From positions 7,129,894 through 7,193,893 of the forward strand of contig NZ_JAJOZC010000001.1 in NCBI RefSeq assembly GCF_023701695.1: DNA of 64,000 bases, written 5' to 3'. Source of the DNA: Streptomyces sp. RKAG290. GTDB taxonomy: Bacteria > Actinomycetota > Actinomycetes > Streptomycetales > Streptomycetaceae. The notes under the pieces were generated by a model, which worked only from the letters and a program-made list of their open reading frames with translations, made no database searches and had not been told where the DNA came from. This document shows positions 25,448 through 35,472 of the stretch, piece after piece. Position 1 is the stretch's first letter. Every line of letters begins with the position of its first letter. Made by a program: the position numbers and the translations under genes.

Positions 25448-25891
25448 ATGACGCAGGTGAACGGGATATCCGGCGAAGAACCCGACCCCCGTCCGAGCGC
25501 CGGACCGGAAGCCGTCGGCGCGGGGCACGTCCCGGCGGAGCGGCGCCCCTCCGGCGGGCTGGAGTCCACGATCCTGGCTGCCCTCTGGGCCGCCGGGGCC
25601 CCGCTCACCGTCGGTCAGGTGCAGGGGGCGATCGGGGTGGAACTCGCCCGCACGACCGTCACCACCATCCTGTCGCGCCTCTACGAGAAGGGCACGGTCG
25701 ACCGCACCAGGTCGGGGCGGGGATTCGCGTACACCCCCACCGAGGACGCGGCCGGGCTGACCGCCCGCAGGATGCACAGCGAACTGCGCAAGGACGAGGA
25801 CCGCGGCACGGTGCTGGCGAGATTCGTGTCGCAGCTCACCTACGAGGACGAGCGGCTGCTCCGCGACCTGCTCGACGGCGACGCCCGATGA
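25448..25891 (+). CDS. BlaI/MecI/CopY-family winged-helix repressor
   Basis: 147 aa, ATG 25448 after GGGGGAGGA. After a 35-residue polar N-terminus the winged helix begins: L-E-S-T-I-L-A-A-L-W, V-G-Q-V-Q-G-A-I, then R-T-T-V-T-T-I-L-S-R-L-Y-E-K-G-T-V-D-R at about 67-85 (recognition helix and wing), and the dimerisation tail. BlaI proteins are cleaved or released when a cognate M56 membrane peptidase senses a signal. The next gene is exactly such an M56 protein, overlapping by ATGA. Likely autoregulatory through the operator 27 bp upstream. Confidence 0.93.
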   Translation: MTQVNGISGEEPDPRPSAGPEAVGAGHVPAERRPSGGLESTILAALWAAGAPLTVGQVQGAIGVELARTTVTTILSRLYEKGTVDRTRSGRGFAYTPTEDAAGLTARRMHSELRKDEDRGTVLARFVSQLTYEDERLLRDLLDGDAR

Positions 25892-26826
25892 TCTACGCCG
25901 TATGGATTCCGCTGCTGGTGCCGTTCGTCGTGGTTCCCGCGGCCGGCCGGCTGGCGGATGTCCTGTCGCCCGCACGGGCCGCCCGGCTGCTCGCGGCAAC
26001 GGGCGCCGGTCTGGCCCTGTGCACCGTGCTCGCCCTGGCGCTGCTGGTCGTGCCCGGCGCGGGCCGGCTGCCCGCCGTCGCCGCCGCCGGGGAGTTCGTA
26101 CACCCGCTCGCCGCCGCGGAACCGGCCGTCGCCGCCCCGCTCGCGGCCGTCGCGCTGACGCTGCTCGTGGGCTGCGCCGCGGCGGTGGCCGGCGCGGTGC
26201 GCGGTCACTGGCTCCGGCTCCACCGGTCGGTCCGTCAGGACCCGGGTGACGGGAGCGAACTGGTCGTGCTGCGCGACGGCCACCCCGACGCCTACGCACT
26301 GCCCGGACGGCCCGGCAGCCCCGGCCGGATCGTGGTCACGACCGGCATGCTGCACGCCCTGGACCCCGTCGAACGCGACGCGCTCCTCGCCCACGAGCGC
26401 GCCCACCTCGCCGGCCGCCACCACCTGTACCTCGCCGCCGCCGAGCTCTCCGCACGCTGCCACCCGGCACTGCGGGCGCTGCGCGCCCCCATGGGCTACG
26501 CGCTGGAGAGGTGCGCGGACGAGGCCGCCGCACACGCCGTCGGTGACCGCCGGGTCGCCGCCCGCGCGATCGGCCGCGCGGCGCTCGCCGCCCGCGCGGC
26601 CGGGGAAGTTTCCCGCCCCCGCCCCGCCGCTGCGCTCCCCGTGACGGCAGGGCCCGTACCGCGCCGGGTGGCCGCCCTGCTGGGCCGCAGCGCTGCGCGC
26701 CCGCGCATCGGCCGGGCAGCCGCCGTGACACTGCTGGCCTGCCTGGTCGTCTCGGGAGCGGCTTCGCTGGACGCGACGCACGACCTGCACAGCAGCATCG
26801 AGGTCGCTCAGGGCGAGAACCCGTAG
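25888..26826 (+). CDS. M56-family membrane metallopeptidase (BlaR1/MecR1-like)
   Basis: 312 aa, ATG 25888 overlapping the BlaI stop. Two N-terminal hydrophobic segments (I-P-L-L-V-P-F-V-V-V and C-T-V-L-A-L-A-L-L-V-V), a third at about 83-105, then the zinc motif H-E-R-A-H at 169-173 in a cytoplasmic loop, A-D-E-A-A-A-H supplying the third ligand, and a last membrane helix at about 285-300. Unlike BlaR1 it lacks a penicillin-binding sensor domain; only about 15 residues follow the last helix. So the signal is sensed by the membrane part or by a partner. It is the expected protease for the adjacent BlaI. Confidence 0.92.
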   Translation: MIYAVWIPLLVPFVVVPAAGRLADVLSPARAARLLAATGAGLALCTVLALALLVVPGAGRLPAVAAAGEFVHPLAAAEPAVAAPLAAVALTLLVGCAAAVAGAVRGHWLRLHRSVRQDPGDGSELVVLRDGHPDAYALPGRPGSPGRIVVTTGMLHALDPVERDALLAHERAHLAGRHHLYLAAAELSARCHPALRALRAPMGYALERCADEAAAHAVGDRRVAARAIGRAALAARAAGEVSRPRPAAALPVTAGPVPRRVAALLGRSAARPRIGRAAAVTLLACLVVSGAASLDATHDLHSSIEVAQGENP

Positions 26827-26895
26827 CAAACCCGTTGGGGGCGCCCGACTCACCGACCGGGAGAAAAGGACCTGCGGGCCCCTCACCCCCCTGTT

Positions 26896-26901
26896 TAGAA
26901 T
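26896..26901 (+). promoter_or_regulatory. -10 element of the ABC-F leader transcript
   Basis: TAGAAT sits six bases before the ATG of the 8-codon leader ORF at 26908, so that ORF is probably read from a leaderless transcript start. Confidence 0.6.
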
Positions 26902-26907
26902 CCACCC

Positions 26908-26934
26908 ATGGGTTCGTACTACTTCTTCCGCTGA
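26908..26934 (+). CDS. 8-aa leader peptide of the ABC-F gene (M-G-S-Y-Y-F-F-R)
   Basis: ATG 26908 to TGA 26932-26934 encodes M-G-S-Y-Y-F-F-R. The aromatic run Y-Y-F-F and terminal Arg are the kind of sequence on which antibiotic-bound ribosomes stall. It is followed within 60 bp by two hairpins and then the ABC-F gene 151 bp downstream. This layout is that of ribosome-mediated attenuation upstream of antibiotic-resistance ABC-F genes in actinomycetes; drug specificity is unknown. Confidence 0.7.
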   Translation: MGSYYFFR

Positions 26935-26955
26935 TTCCGGCCAGGACGCCACCGC

Positions 26956-26991
26956 GCGACGCCGAGCGTCGCCCGTGACCCGCAGGGTCAC
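26956..26991 (+). promoter_or_regulatory. Tandem hairpins in the ABC-F leader
   Basis: Two 7-bp stems with 3-base loops follow each other: 26956-26962 with 26966-26972, and 26975-26981 with 26985-26991. They lie between the leader peptide and the ABC-F start and are candidate terminator/antiterminator elements. The remaining leader to 27084 is C-rich without another clear structure. Confidence 0.55.
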
Positions 26992-27084
26992 CCCGCGTGC
27001 CCCGTCCTCTCCGCCCGTCCGGAATCCTCGCCCGCCGTCCCCTGCCAGGGGCCGCCGAGGCATGTCACCTGAGGGAAGCAACCC

Positions 27085-28728
<1,644 letters not shown>

Positions 28729-28764
28729 CCTGCGTGCCGACCGTCCAGGCCGTCGCGCGCCGCC

Positions 28765-29271
28765 TCAGGAGGCGGCGTGCGTGGACGGGCCCTGCCCACC
28801 GTTGAGGTGTTCGCGCAGGCGGTCCACGAAGACCCGCTGGCCCTTCACGAGGCACTCGACGGCAACCTCCGGCGTGCACCAGGCGAACCGGTCGATCTCC
28901 GGGAACTCCTGCTGCACGCCTGACCCCCGCGGCCACTCCATCGTGAACGTCCCGGGAACGGCCGCCGCGGGATCGAGATCGCCCTCCATCGCCCACACCG
29001 TCACGATCTTGCCGCTGGGCTGCCGGGACTCGCCCAGTGCCACCCACGTACCGTCCGGTGCCGGGTGGCCGAACTCCTCCCCGAACTCCCGCCGGGCAGC
29101 GGCCGCCGGTTCCTCCTCGGGGCCGTACTCACCCTTCGGGACCGACCACGCCTCGCTCTCCCGGCCCGCCCAGAACGGCCCGCCCATGTGCCCGATGAGG
29201 ACTTCGAGCCCGGAGCCGCCGGAGGTACGGAACAGGAGGAGCCCGGCGCTGCGCCGCACATTCGGTGACAT
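28765..29271 (-). CDS. Nudix hydrolase (NUDIX domain, ADP-ribose/diadenosine-type)
   Basis: 168 aa, ATG 29271. The Nudix box G-E-Y-G-P-E-E-E-P-A-A-A-A-R-R-E-F-G-E-E-F-G spans about residues 47-68 and retains the catalytic R-E-x-x-E-E-x-G. It is preceded by S-V-P-K, and V-R-R-S-A-G-L-L-L-F opens the fold. The K-G in S-V-P-K-G-E is typical of MutT/diadenosine-like members. Substrate unknown. It is convergent with the ABC-F gene and 56 bp upstream of nothing on its own strand except the end of dhaM, so probably monocistronic. Confidence 0.9.
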   Translation of the reverse strand: MSPNVRRSAGLLLFRTSGGSGLEVLIGHMGGPFWAGRESEAWSVPKGEYGPEEEPAAAARREFGEEFGHPAPDGTWVALGESRQPSGKIVTVWAMEGDLDPAAAVPGTFTMEWPRGSGVQQEFPEIDRFAWCTPEVAVECLVKGQRVFVDRLREHLNGGQGPSTHAAS

Positions 29272-29327
29272 GGCCTCAAGTGTGAGTGACCGGCGGGCGA
29301 GGCGCCACCGTCGACACGGCACCCCGC

Positions 29328-29737
29328 CTACGCCTTGCGGTAGTCGTACGCCTCCGACGCTGCCGCCGCCACGGCTTCCAGGTCGCCGCCGGCCGACGCG
29401 GTGACCACCGCGGCCACCGCACCCTCCACGAACGGGGCGTCCACCAGCCTTGCGCCTTCGGGGAGTTCGTCGCCCTCGGCCAGCATCGCCTTGACCGTGA
29501 GCACCGCGCTGCCCAGATCGACCAGTACCGCGACTCCCGCGCCCGCGTCCACCGACCTTGCCGCCTGCGCGATGAGCTCCGTACTCGTCCCGAGCCCGCC
29601 CGCGGGGGTGCCCCGGCCGCGGCCACCGGCGCCGTCGCACCTCCGGCGGCGAGTCCCTTGGCCAGCTCGGCCACCGCCTCGGCCACCGGCCCGCTGTGCG
29701 AGACCAGCACGATCCCCACCTGCTTGTCCGCGCTCAC
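29328..29737 (-). CDS. dhaM: Dihydroxyacetone kinase phosphotransfer subunit DhaM, frameshifted
   Basis: About 136 aa. The first 40 residues from GTG 29737 contain V-S-H-S-G-P-V-A-E-A with the phosphorylatable His14; the remainder, G-L-G-T-S-T-E-L-I, A-V-L-V-D-L-G-S-A-V-L-T-V-K and Y-D-Y-R-K-A, is in another frame. Adding one base in the C run at 29611-29614 (plus strand) fuses them into a complete EIIA-mannose-type domain. DhaM receives phosphate from HPr and passes it to DhaL-ADP. The GTGA overlap with dhaL confirms the start. Confidence 0.88.
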
Positions 29738-30366
29738 ACGGCACCCCCTGCCGCACCGTCGGTCTCCGCGAGCGCGGCGATCAGCAGTGCCGCGGACGTG
29801 GCCCCAGGGTCCTGATGGCCGATGCTCCGCTCACCGAGATAACTCGCCCGGCCCTTGCGTGCCTGCAGGGGCACGGTCGCCAGCGCGCCCTCCCGCGCCG
29901 CGTCCCGTGCCGCCTCGAACGACGTCCCGAGGGCCTCGGCCGCCGGCAGCAGGGCATCCAGCATCGTCTTGTCCCCGGCCTGAGCGCCGCCCAGCTGGGC
30001 CACGGCCGCCACGCCGGACCCGAGCGCCTGCGCCAGCTCCGCGACCGTCACGGTGGCGGCGTCGCCCAGCGCCTTGCCCGTCCGCCGCAGCAGGGTCCCG
30101 TACAACGGACCGGACGCTCCGCCGACGGTCGAGATCAGCTGCCTCCCGGCAAGCATCAGCACGGCCCCCGGGGTCTGCGGCGGCTCCTCCTCCAGGGCGG
30201 CCGACACGGCGGTGAAGCCGCGCTGCAGATTGCTGCCGTGATCGGCGTCCCCGATGGCCGAGTCGAGTTCGGTCAGGTGCTCCGCCTCGCGGTCCACGGC
30301 GGCGGCGGTCGTGGTCATCCAGCGGCGGAAGAAGTCGGCGTCGAGCACATGCTCTCCTTGGTTCAT
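29734..30366 (-). CDS. dhaL: Dihydroxyacetone kinase ADP-binding subunit DhaL
   Basis: 210 aa. The ADP/Mg site is made by A-I-G-D-A-D-H-G-S-N (about 37-46), whose aspartates hold two magnesium ions, and G-G-A-S-G-P-L-Y-G-T (about 82-91), with G-D-K-T-M-L-D near 133. It transfers phosphate from DhaM to dihydroxyacetone bound on DhaK. It is sandwiched between dhaK and dhaM on the minus strand, 40 bp after dhaK. An internal ATG seven codons in is an alternative start. Confidence 0.95.
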   Translation of the reverse strand: MNQGEHVLDADFFRRWMTTTAAAVDREAEHLTELDSAIGDADHGSNLQRGFTAVSAALEEEPPQTPGAVLMLAGRQLISTVGGASGPLYGTLLRRTGKALGDAATVTVAELAQALGSGVAAVAQLGGAQAGDKTMLDALLPAAEALGTSFEAARDAAREGALATVPLQARKGRASYLGERSIGHQDPGATSAALLIAALAETDGAAGGAV

Positions 30367-30406
30367 CGAGCGTGACGGCGTGCGTCGGAACGGGGGGTAC
30401 CGGCGG

Positions 30407-31393
30407 TCAACGGCCCCAGCGCAGCGCGGGCGTCTGCACCGGCGCGTCCCAGAGGCGCACCAGTTCCTCGTCCACCTGGCAGAGCGTCACCGAGCAGCCC
30501 GCCATGTCGAGCGAGGTCACATAGTTGCCCACGAGCGTGCGGGCCACGACCACGCCCCGCTCGGTCAACACCCGCTGCACCTCGGCGTTGAACCCGTAGA
30601 GCTCCAGCAGCGGTGTCGCGCCCATTCCGTTGACCAGCGCGATCACCGGCCCGTTCGGCCGCAGGTCCTCCAGCACCGCGTCCACGGCGAAGTCGGCGAT
30701 CTCCCGGGACGTCATCATCGGACGCCGCTCGCGCCCCGGCTCGCCGTGGATGCCCACCCCGAGTTCGAGCTCGCCCTCGGGGAGGTCGAAGGTGGGGGAG
30801 CCCTTCGCGGGGGTGGTGACGGAGGTCAGGGCCACTCCGAAACTGCGCGACGCGTCGTTGACCTGCCGTGCGATCGCCGCCACCCGGTCCAGTGGGGCGC
30901 CCTCCTCGGCTGCCGCTCCGGCGATCTTCTCGACGAACAGGGTCGCCCCCGTGCCCCGCCGCCCGGCGGTGAAGAGGCTGTCGGTGACCGCCACGTCGTC
31001 GTTGACGAGCACCTGGGCGACCTGCACGCCCTCCTCGTCGGCGAGCTCGGCGGCCATCTCGAAGTTGAGCACGTCACCGGTGTAGTTCTTGACGACGAAG
31101 AGCACGCCCGCACCGCTGTCGACGGCGGCGGCGGCCCGCACCATCTGATCCGGCACCGGCGAGGTGAACACCTCCCCGGCACATGCGGCGGACAGCATCC
31201 CGGGACCGACGAACCCGGCATGCAACGGCTCGTGCCCGGAACCGCCGCCGGAGACCAGGGCGACCTTTCCCGCCACGGGTGCGTCCCGCCGTACGACGAC
31301 ACGGTGCTCGACGTCCACGGTCAGTTCGGGATGGGCGGCGGCCATGCCGCGCAGAGCGTCCGCGACCACGGTTTCGGGGACGTTGATCAGCAT
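30407..31393 (-). CDS. dhaK: Dihydroxyacetone kinase substrate-binding subunit DhaK
   Basis: 328 aa from ATG 31393, chosen because homologues begin M-L-I-N-V and a GAGG lies upstream. G-G-G-S-G-H-E-P-L-H-A-G-F-V-G (about 49-63) and G-I-H-G-E-P-G (about 214-220, with His216 forming the hemiaminal with dihydroxyacetone) are intact. DhaK, DhaL and DhaM together make the PEP-dependent kinase producing dihydroxyacetone phosphate, linking glycerol or triose catabolism to glycolysis. No promoter element or regulator was recognised in the 247-bp gap 31394-31640. Confidence 0.95.
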   Translation of the reverse strand: MLINVPETVVADALRGMAAAHPELTVDVEHRVVVRRDAPVAGKVALVSGGGSGHEPLHAGFVGPGMLSAACAGEVFTSPVPDQMVRAAAAVDSGAGVLFVVKNYTGDVLNFEMAAELADEEGVQVAQVLVNDDVAVTDSLFTAGRRGTGATLFVEKIAGAAAEEGAPLDRVAAIARQVNDASRSFGVALTSVTTPAKGSPTFDLPEGELELGVGIHGEPGRERRPMMTSREIADFAVDAVLEDLRPNGPVIALVNGMGATPLLELYGFNAEVQRVLTERGVVVARTLVGNYVTSLDMAGCSVTLCQVDEELVRLWDAPVQTPALRWGR

Positions 31394-31640
31394 CCTCAAC
31401 GGTAACCTCCCAGTAGAGCTGTCAGGTGGCACCCTGATCAGTTTTCATGCAGCTCAGGGGCTGTTTCGTGAGCCGTTGATCCCGCCGGAGGACGGCGTCG
31501 TGCGGTGTGGCTCCGGAGGGATCGGTGCCGACTCGGTGCCGAGTCTACTGACGGCCCGTCATCGGTGCGTGAGGTGCGCGCCGACGGCTCGGCGCCCCGG
31601 AGACGGTGACCATGGGCGGGCGAGGCCGAGCGTGTCGCCG

Positions 31641-32192
31641 TCACGGTCGCCCACGAGTTCCGGCTGCCGGCGGTGCGGGCGGGCAGCTTCCCCCGCCCGC
31701 GGGGACCACGACCGGCGCGTCCTGCGGTCCGCCCGGCCACAGCCAGAGAGTGCCGGGCGGCGATGTGCCGTCCAGACAGGAGATGAGCGGCTCCCTGCGT
31801 CGGCGGGAGGGGTGTGCGGCGACTCGGGCCAACGCCTCGGCTCTCGGCACCCAGGCGGCTTCCAGGACCAGTTCGTCGGGATCAAGGGGGCCAAGTGTCC
31901 CGGTCGCCCCCTGCGCGTGGAAGGCGAGGACGGTCCAGGTGCCGTCCCAGCGGGGGTCGCCGGTGACGACGTGCTGGGAGACGTAGGCCAGGCTCGTCGG
32001 TCCGGCCAGGCTCAGTCCGGTCTCCTCGTGGACCTCCCGCCCGAGGGCCTGGTGCGCGAGCTCCCCCGGTTCCGCGACACCACCGGGGAAGACCCACTGT
32101 TCCTGCTCTCCCGGCAGACGTTCACGAACCATCAGCAGGTGGCCGTCGCGTTCGACTATGGCTGACACGATGGTTCCTGATGTTCTCGACAC
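31641..32192 (-). CDS. Nudix hydrolase
   Basis: 183 aa from GTG 32192, which has GAGAGAGG at good distance and gives the conserved opening S-R-T-S-G-T-I-V-S-A-I-V. The Nudix box G-G-V-A-E-P-G-E-L-A-H-Q-A-L-G-R-E-V-H-E-E-T-G-L is complete. The last 40 residues are Pro/Gly-rich and may be altered by a frame error. Specific nucleotide substrate unknown. It stands alone between the dha operon and a MerR-like regulator on the same strand. Confidence 0.85.
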   Translation of the reverse strand: MSRTSGTIVSAIVERDGHLLMVRERLPGEQEQWVFPGGVAEPGELAHQALGREVHEETGLSLAGPTSLAYVSQHVVTGDPRWDGTWTVLAFHAQGATGTLGPLDPDELVLEAAWVPRAEALARVAAHPSRRRREPLISCLDGTSPPGTLWLWPGGPQDAPVVVPAGGGSCPPAPPAAGTRGRP

Positions 32193-32309
32193 CGAGGCAC
32201 CTCTCTCCCGACCCGCGCCGACGACAGACCCGCGGCCGGCTGCGCCATCCGGGGCGCCGGCCTGCCCGCCGGGTCGGGTGATCCTCACGGCCGGAGTCCT
32301 GGCTCCGGG

Positions 32310-32705
32310 TCAGGTGCGGTCGATGTGCACGCTGGTCGACTTCACGCGGGCGGTGGCCTGCATCCCGACTTCGAGGCCGAGTTCCTCGACCGCCTCCCGG
32401 GTCAGCAGCGAGACGAGCCGGTGCGGACCGGCCTGGATCTCGACCTGTGCCGCCACGTCCCCGAGCTTGACGGCGGTGACGATGCCGGGGAAGGCGTTAC
32501 GGGCGGAGGTGTACGAGGCGTCCTCGTCGCCGGAGCCGCTCTGGGCGAGCTCGACGGAGAACGCGGCCAGGTCGCGGCCGTCGATGAGGCGACGCCCGCC
32601 CTCCTCGCGGTGGGTGACGACGCGTCCCGCATCCGCCCAGCGGCGAGCGGTGTCCGGGCTGACGCCCAGTAGGCGGGCGGCCTGCCCGATGGTGTAGGAC
32701 TGCAT
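32310..32705 (-). CDS. MerR-like HTH plus TOBE-domain (molybdate-binding type) regulator
   Basis: 131 aa. Residues 1-50 form a short MerR/excisionase-type helix-turn-helix (I-G-Q-A-A-R-L-L-G-V-S-P-D-T-A-R-R-W-A-D). Residues 68-130 form a TOBE/Mop domain (S-A-R-N-A-F-P-G-I-V-T-A-V, then V-K-S-T-S-V-H-I), the oxyanion-binding fold of molybdate sensors such as ModE. A molybdate- or tungstate-responsive regulator is the natural inference, and two molybdoenzymes lie in this window. ATG 32705 is apparently leaderless. Confidence 0.9.
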   Translation of the reverse strand: MQSYTIGQAARLLGVSPDTARRWADAGRVVTHREEGGRRLIDGRDLAAFSVELAQSGSGDEDASYTSARNAFPGIVTAVKLGDVAAQVEIQAGPHRLVSLLTREAVEELGLEVGMQATARVKSTSVHIDRT

Positions 32706-32743
32706 ATGCCGCACTCTACGGGGAATTAACTTGCATATGCAAG
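32702..32743 (-). promoter_or_regulatory. Leaderless promoter with GCATATGC operators for the TOBE regulator
   Basis: On the minus strand, TTGCAT at 32738-32743 region and TAGAGT (complement of 32713-32718) form -35 and -10 boxes with about 18-bp spacing; the ATG follows seven bases after the -10. A 14-bp palindrome CTTGCATATGCAAG (32730-32743) covers the -35, and a second GCATATGC overlaps the start codon (32702-32709). This is a strong autoregulation layout. Confidence 0.75.
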
Positions 32744-32923
32744 CTTTTGCTGTGGTTCTGCGGTGGGTGGCGGCACTCGGCCACCGCGCCCGCAGCCGGC
32801 CGGGCACCGCTGCCGGGCCGCGACGGGCCGAGGACGGTGACCGCGCCAATGTAACGCGCGGCGCACGGCCGGGTGGCCCTGCCGGGATGAGGAATCGGGG
32901 CGCGCGACCTAGGGTGCGAGCCA

Positions 32924-34415
32924 TGGCAGAGAGCGCGGCGTACCGGGGTGCCGGGGGCGGGGTGCGGAGTCCGACTCCGGGCCTGACACGCCGGACCCCA
33001 GGCGGTGGAAGGCGCTCGCGGTGTGCCTGGTCGCGGGCTTCATGACCCTGTTGGACGTGTCGATCGTCAACGTCGCGCTGCCGTCCATCCGGGAAGGGCT
33101 GCACACACCGGAGTCCGACCTGCAGTGGGTGCTCTCCGGCTACGCCCTCGCCTTCGGACTGTTCCTGATCCCCGCCGGGCGGCTCGGCGACGCCCGCGGG
33201 CGCCGTGAGGTGTTCATGGCCGGGCTGGTGCTCTTCACGCTGTCGTCCGCGGCCTGCGGAGCCGCCCAGTCCAGTCTCTGGCTGGTCGTCGCCCGACTGG
33301 TCCAGGGCCTGGCCGGCGGGCTCGTCTCGCCGCAGATCTCCGCCCTCATCCAGCAGATGTTCTCGGGGCGTGAACGGGGCCGGGCCTTCGGCATGTTCGG
33401 CACGGTCGTCGGCATCTCCACCGCGGTCGGCCCGCTGCTGGGCGGACTGCTGATCCAGGCGGCCGGCACCGAAGAGGGCTGGCGCTGGGTCTTCTACGTC
33501 AACCTGCCGCTCGGACTCGTCTGCCTTCTGCTGGCCCGCCGGCTCCTTCCGGACACCCCGTCCGCGGGCCCGGTGCGGCTGCGGGACCTCGACCCCCTCG
33601 GTGTCCTGCTGCTGGGAGCAGGGGTGCTGGCGCTGCTGCTGCCCTTCGTCCAGGCACACCAGTGGGAGGGCAACGGGAAGTGGCTGCTGCTGCTGGTGGC
33701 CGTGGGGCTGCTCGCGGCCTTCGTCGCCTGGGAGTCCCGGTGCGGCCGCCGCGGCACCCAGCCCGTCGTCGACCTTTCGCTCTTCCGCGTCCGCTCCTAC
33801 TGGCTGGGCTGTCTGCTGATCCTGCTGTACTTCGCCGGCTTCACCTCGATCTTCTTCATCACCACGCTGTACCTGCAGAGCGGGCTGCACTACACCGCGC
33901 TGATGGCAGGTCTGGCGATCACACCGTTCGCCCTGGGGTCCGCCGTCGCGGCGGGTCCCGGCGGCAGGATGGTCGGCCGGTACGGTCGCCCCCTCGTCGT
34001 CGTCGGCATGGCGACCGTGGCCGTGGGCCTTGCGGCCACCGCACTCGCCGTCCACCTGGTGCCCGGCAGGGGCGCCGGATGGGCGATGGCGGCCCCGCTG
34101 CTGGTGGCGGGCCTGGGCAGCGGCCTGGTCATCGCACCGAACCAGACCCTGACCCTGTCCCAGGTGCCGGTGGCCACCGCCGGAAGCGCGGGCGGCACCC
34201 TCCAGACCGGTCAGCGGGTCGGCTCCGCGATCGGGATCGCCGCGGTCGGCTCGGTCTTCTTCGCCCAGGTGGGCTCCACCGGCTGGTCCACCGCGTACGA
34301 CCACGGGCTCGTCGTCTCCGTCGCCTTCGTGCTGGCCGGACTGATCGTGGCGCTGGCCGACGTGGGCGGGGCCCGGCGGGGCAGAAGCCGTACACAGCAG
34401 CCCACCCGCCCGTAG
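32924..34415 (+). CDS. MFS transporter, DHA2 (EmrB/QacA) family, frameshift near start
   Basis: About 497 aa with 14 predicted membrane helices. The DHA2 signature L-D-V-S-I-V-N-V-A-L-P-S-I is in helix 1, motif A G-R-L-G-D-A-R-G-R-R between helices 2 and 3, and motif C-like G-P-L-L-G-G in helix 5. The N-terminus M-A-E-S-A-A-Y-R-G-A-G-G-G from ATG 32924 is one frame away; one missing G in the run near 32960 would link it to E-S-D-S-G-P-D-T-P-D-P-R-R-W-K-A-L. Proton-driven export of drugs or toxic compounds is the family role. A GST-like gene follows 19 bp downstream. Confidence 0.9.
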
Positions 34416-34434
34416 CGGAGACAGGGAGAAAGCG

Positions 34435-35466
34435 ATGAACGACCAGGACCGCAGCGAACCCGGCGGCAACACGGAGTACGGCCACAAACCCTTCAAGCGG
34501 TCCAGGAGCCATTTCGCCGACCGCATCACCGCCGACGGCCGGGACGGCTGGCCCGTCGAAGCGGGCCGCTACCGCCTGGTCGTCAGCCGCGCCTGCCCCT
34601 GGGCGAGCCGCGCGCTGGTCTCCCGCCGGCTGCTCGGCCTGGAGGGCGCGCTCTCGCTCGCCGTCACCGATCCGCTGCAGGACGACCGCAGCTGGCGCTT
34701 CACGCTGGACGAGGGCGGCCGGGACCCCGTGCTCGGCATCGAGTACCTCGCCGAGGCGTACGACGCACGCGAACAGGGCTACCCCGGCGGAGTCAGCGTT
34801 CCCGCCGTCGTCGACGTACCCACCGGCAAGCTCGTCACCAACGACTACCAGCAGATCACCCTGGACCTCGCCACCCAATGGACCGCGCTGCACCGGCCCG
34901 GGGCGCCCGACCTCTACCCCGAGCCGCTGCGCGAGGAGATCGACGAGGTCATGGAGGGCATCTACCGTGACGTGAACAACGGCGTGTACCGGGCCGGCTT
35001 CGCGAACGGACAGGACGAGTACGCGGCCGCGTACGAGGACCTGTTCCGCCGCCTGGACCTGGTGTCGGCACGCCTCGCCGACCGGCGCTACCTCGTCGGC
35101 GACACGATCACCGAGGCCGACATCCGGCTCTTCACCACGCTCGTGCGCTTCGACGCCGTCTACCACGGGCACTTCAAGTGCAACCGCTCGAAACTCACCG
35201 AGGACCCGGTCCTGTGGGGCTACACCCGGGATCTCTACCAGACCCCCGGCTTCGGTGACACGGTCGACTTCCACCACATCAAGCAGCACTACTACCGGGT
35301 CCACACGGGCATCAACCCCACCGGCATCGTGCCCGTCGGCCCCGATCTGTCGGGCTGGCTGACCCCGCACCACCGGGAGCAGCTGGGCGGCCGGCCGTTC
35401 GGCGACGGCACCCCGCCCGGACCGGTGCCATCCGGTGAGCAGGTCCCGGAGCAGGGGCGTCCCTGA
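34435..35466 (+). CDS. Xi-class GST / glutathionyl-hydroquinone reductase family protein (YqjG/ECM4)
   Basis: 343 aa, start ATG 34435 after GGAGA. The family hallmark is the catalytic C-P-W-A at residues 54-57, followed by V-P-A-V-V-D, the Y-L-A-E-A-Y and N-N-G-V-Y-R-A-G-F-A segments, and the C-terminal helical domain with R-Y-L-V-G-D-T-I-T-E-A-D-I-R-L. These enzymes reduce glutathionyl-hydroquinones by thiol transfer. Actinomycetes use mycothiol, so a mycothiol conjugate is a plausible substrate. Cotranscribed with the exporter, suggesting quinone detoxification followed by efflux. Confidence 0.9.
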   Translation: MNDQDRSEPGGNTEYGHKPFKRSRSHFADRITADGRDGWPVEAGRYRLVVSRACPWASRALVSRRLLGLEGALSLAVTDPLQDDRSWRFTLDEGGRDPVLGIEYLAEAYDAREQGYPGGVSVPAVVDVPTGKLVTNDYQQITLDLATQWTALHRPGAPDLYPEPLREEIDEVMEGIYRDVNNGVYRAGFANGQDEYAAAYEDLFRRLDLVSARLADRRYLVGDTITEADIRLFTTLVRFDAVYHGHFKCNRSKLTEDPVLWGYTRDLYQTPGFGDTVDFHHIKQHYYRVHTGINPTGIVPVGPDLSGWLTPHHREQLGGRPFGDGTPPGPVPSGEQVPEQGRP

Positions 35467-35472
35467 GCCGCG

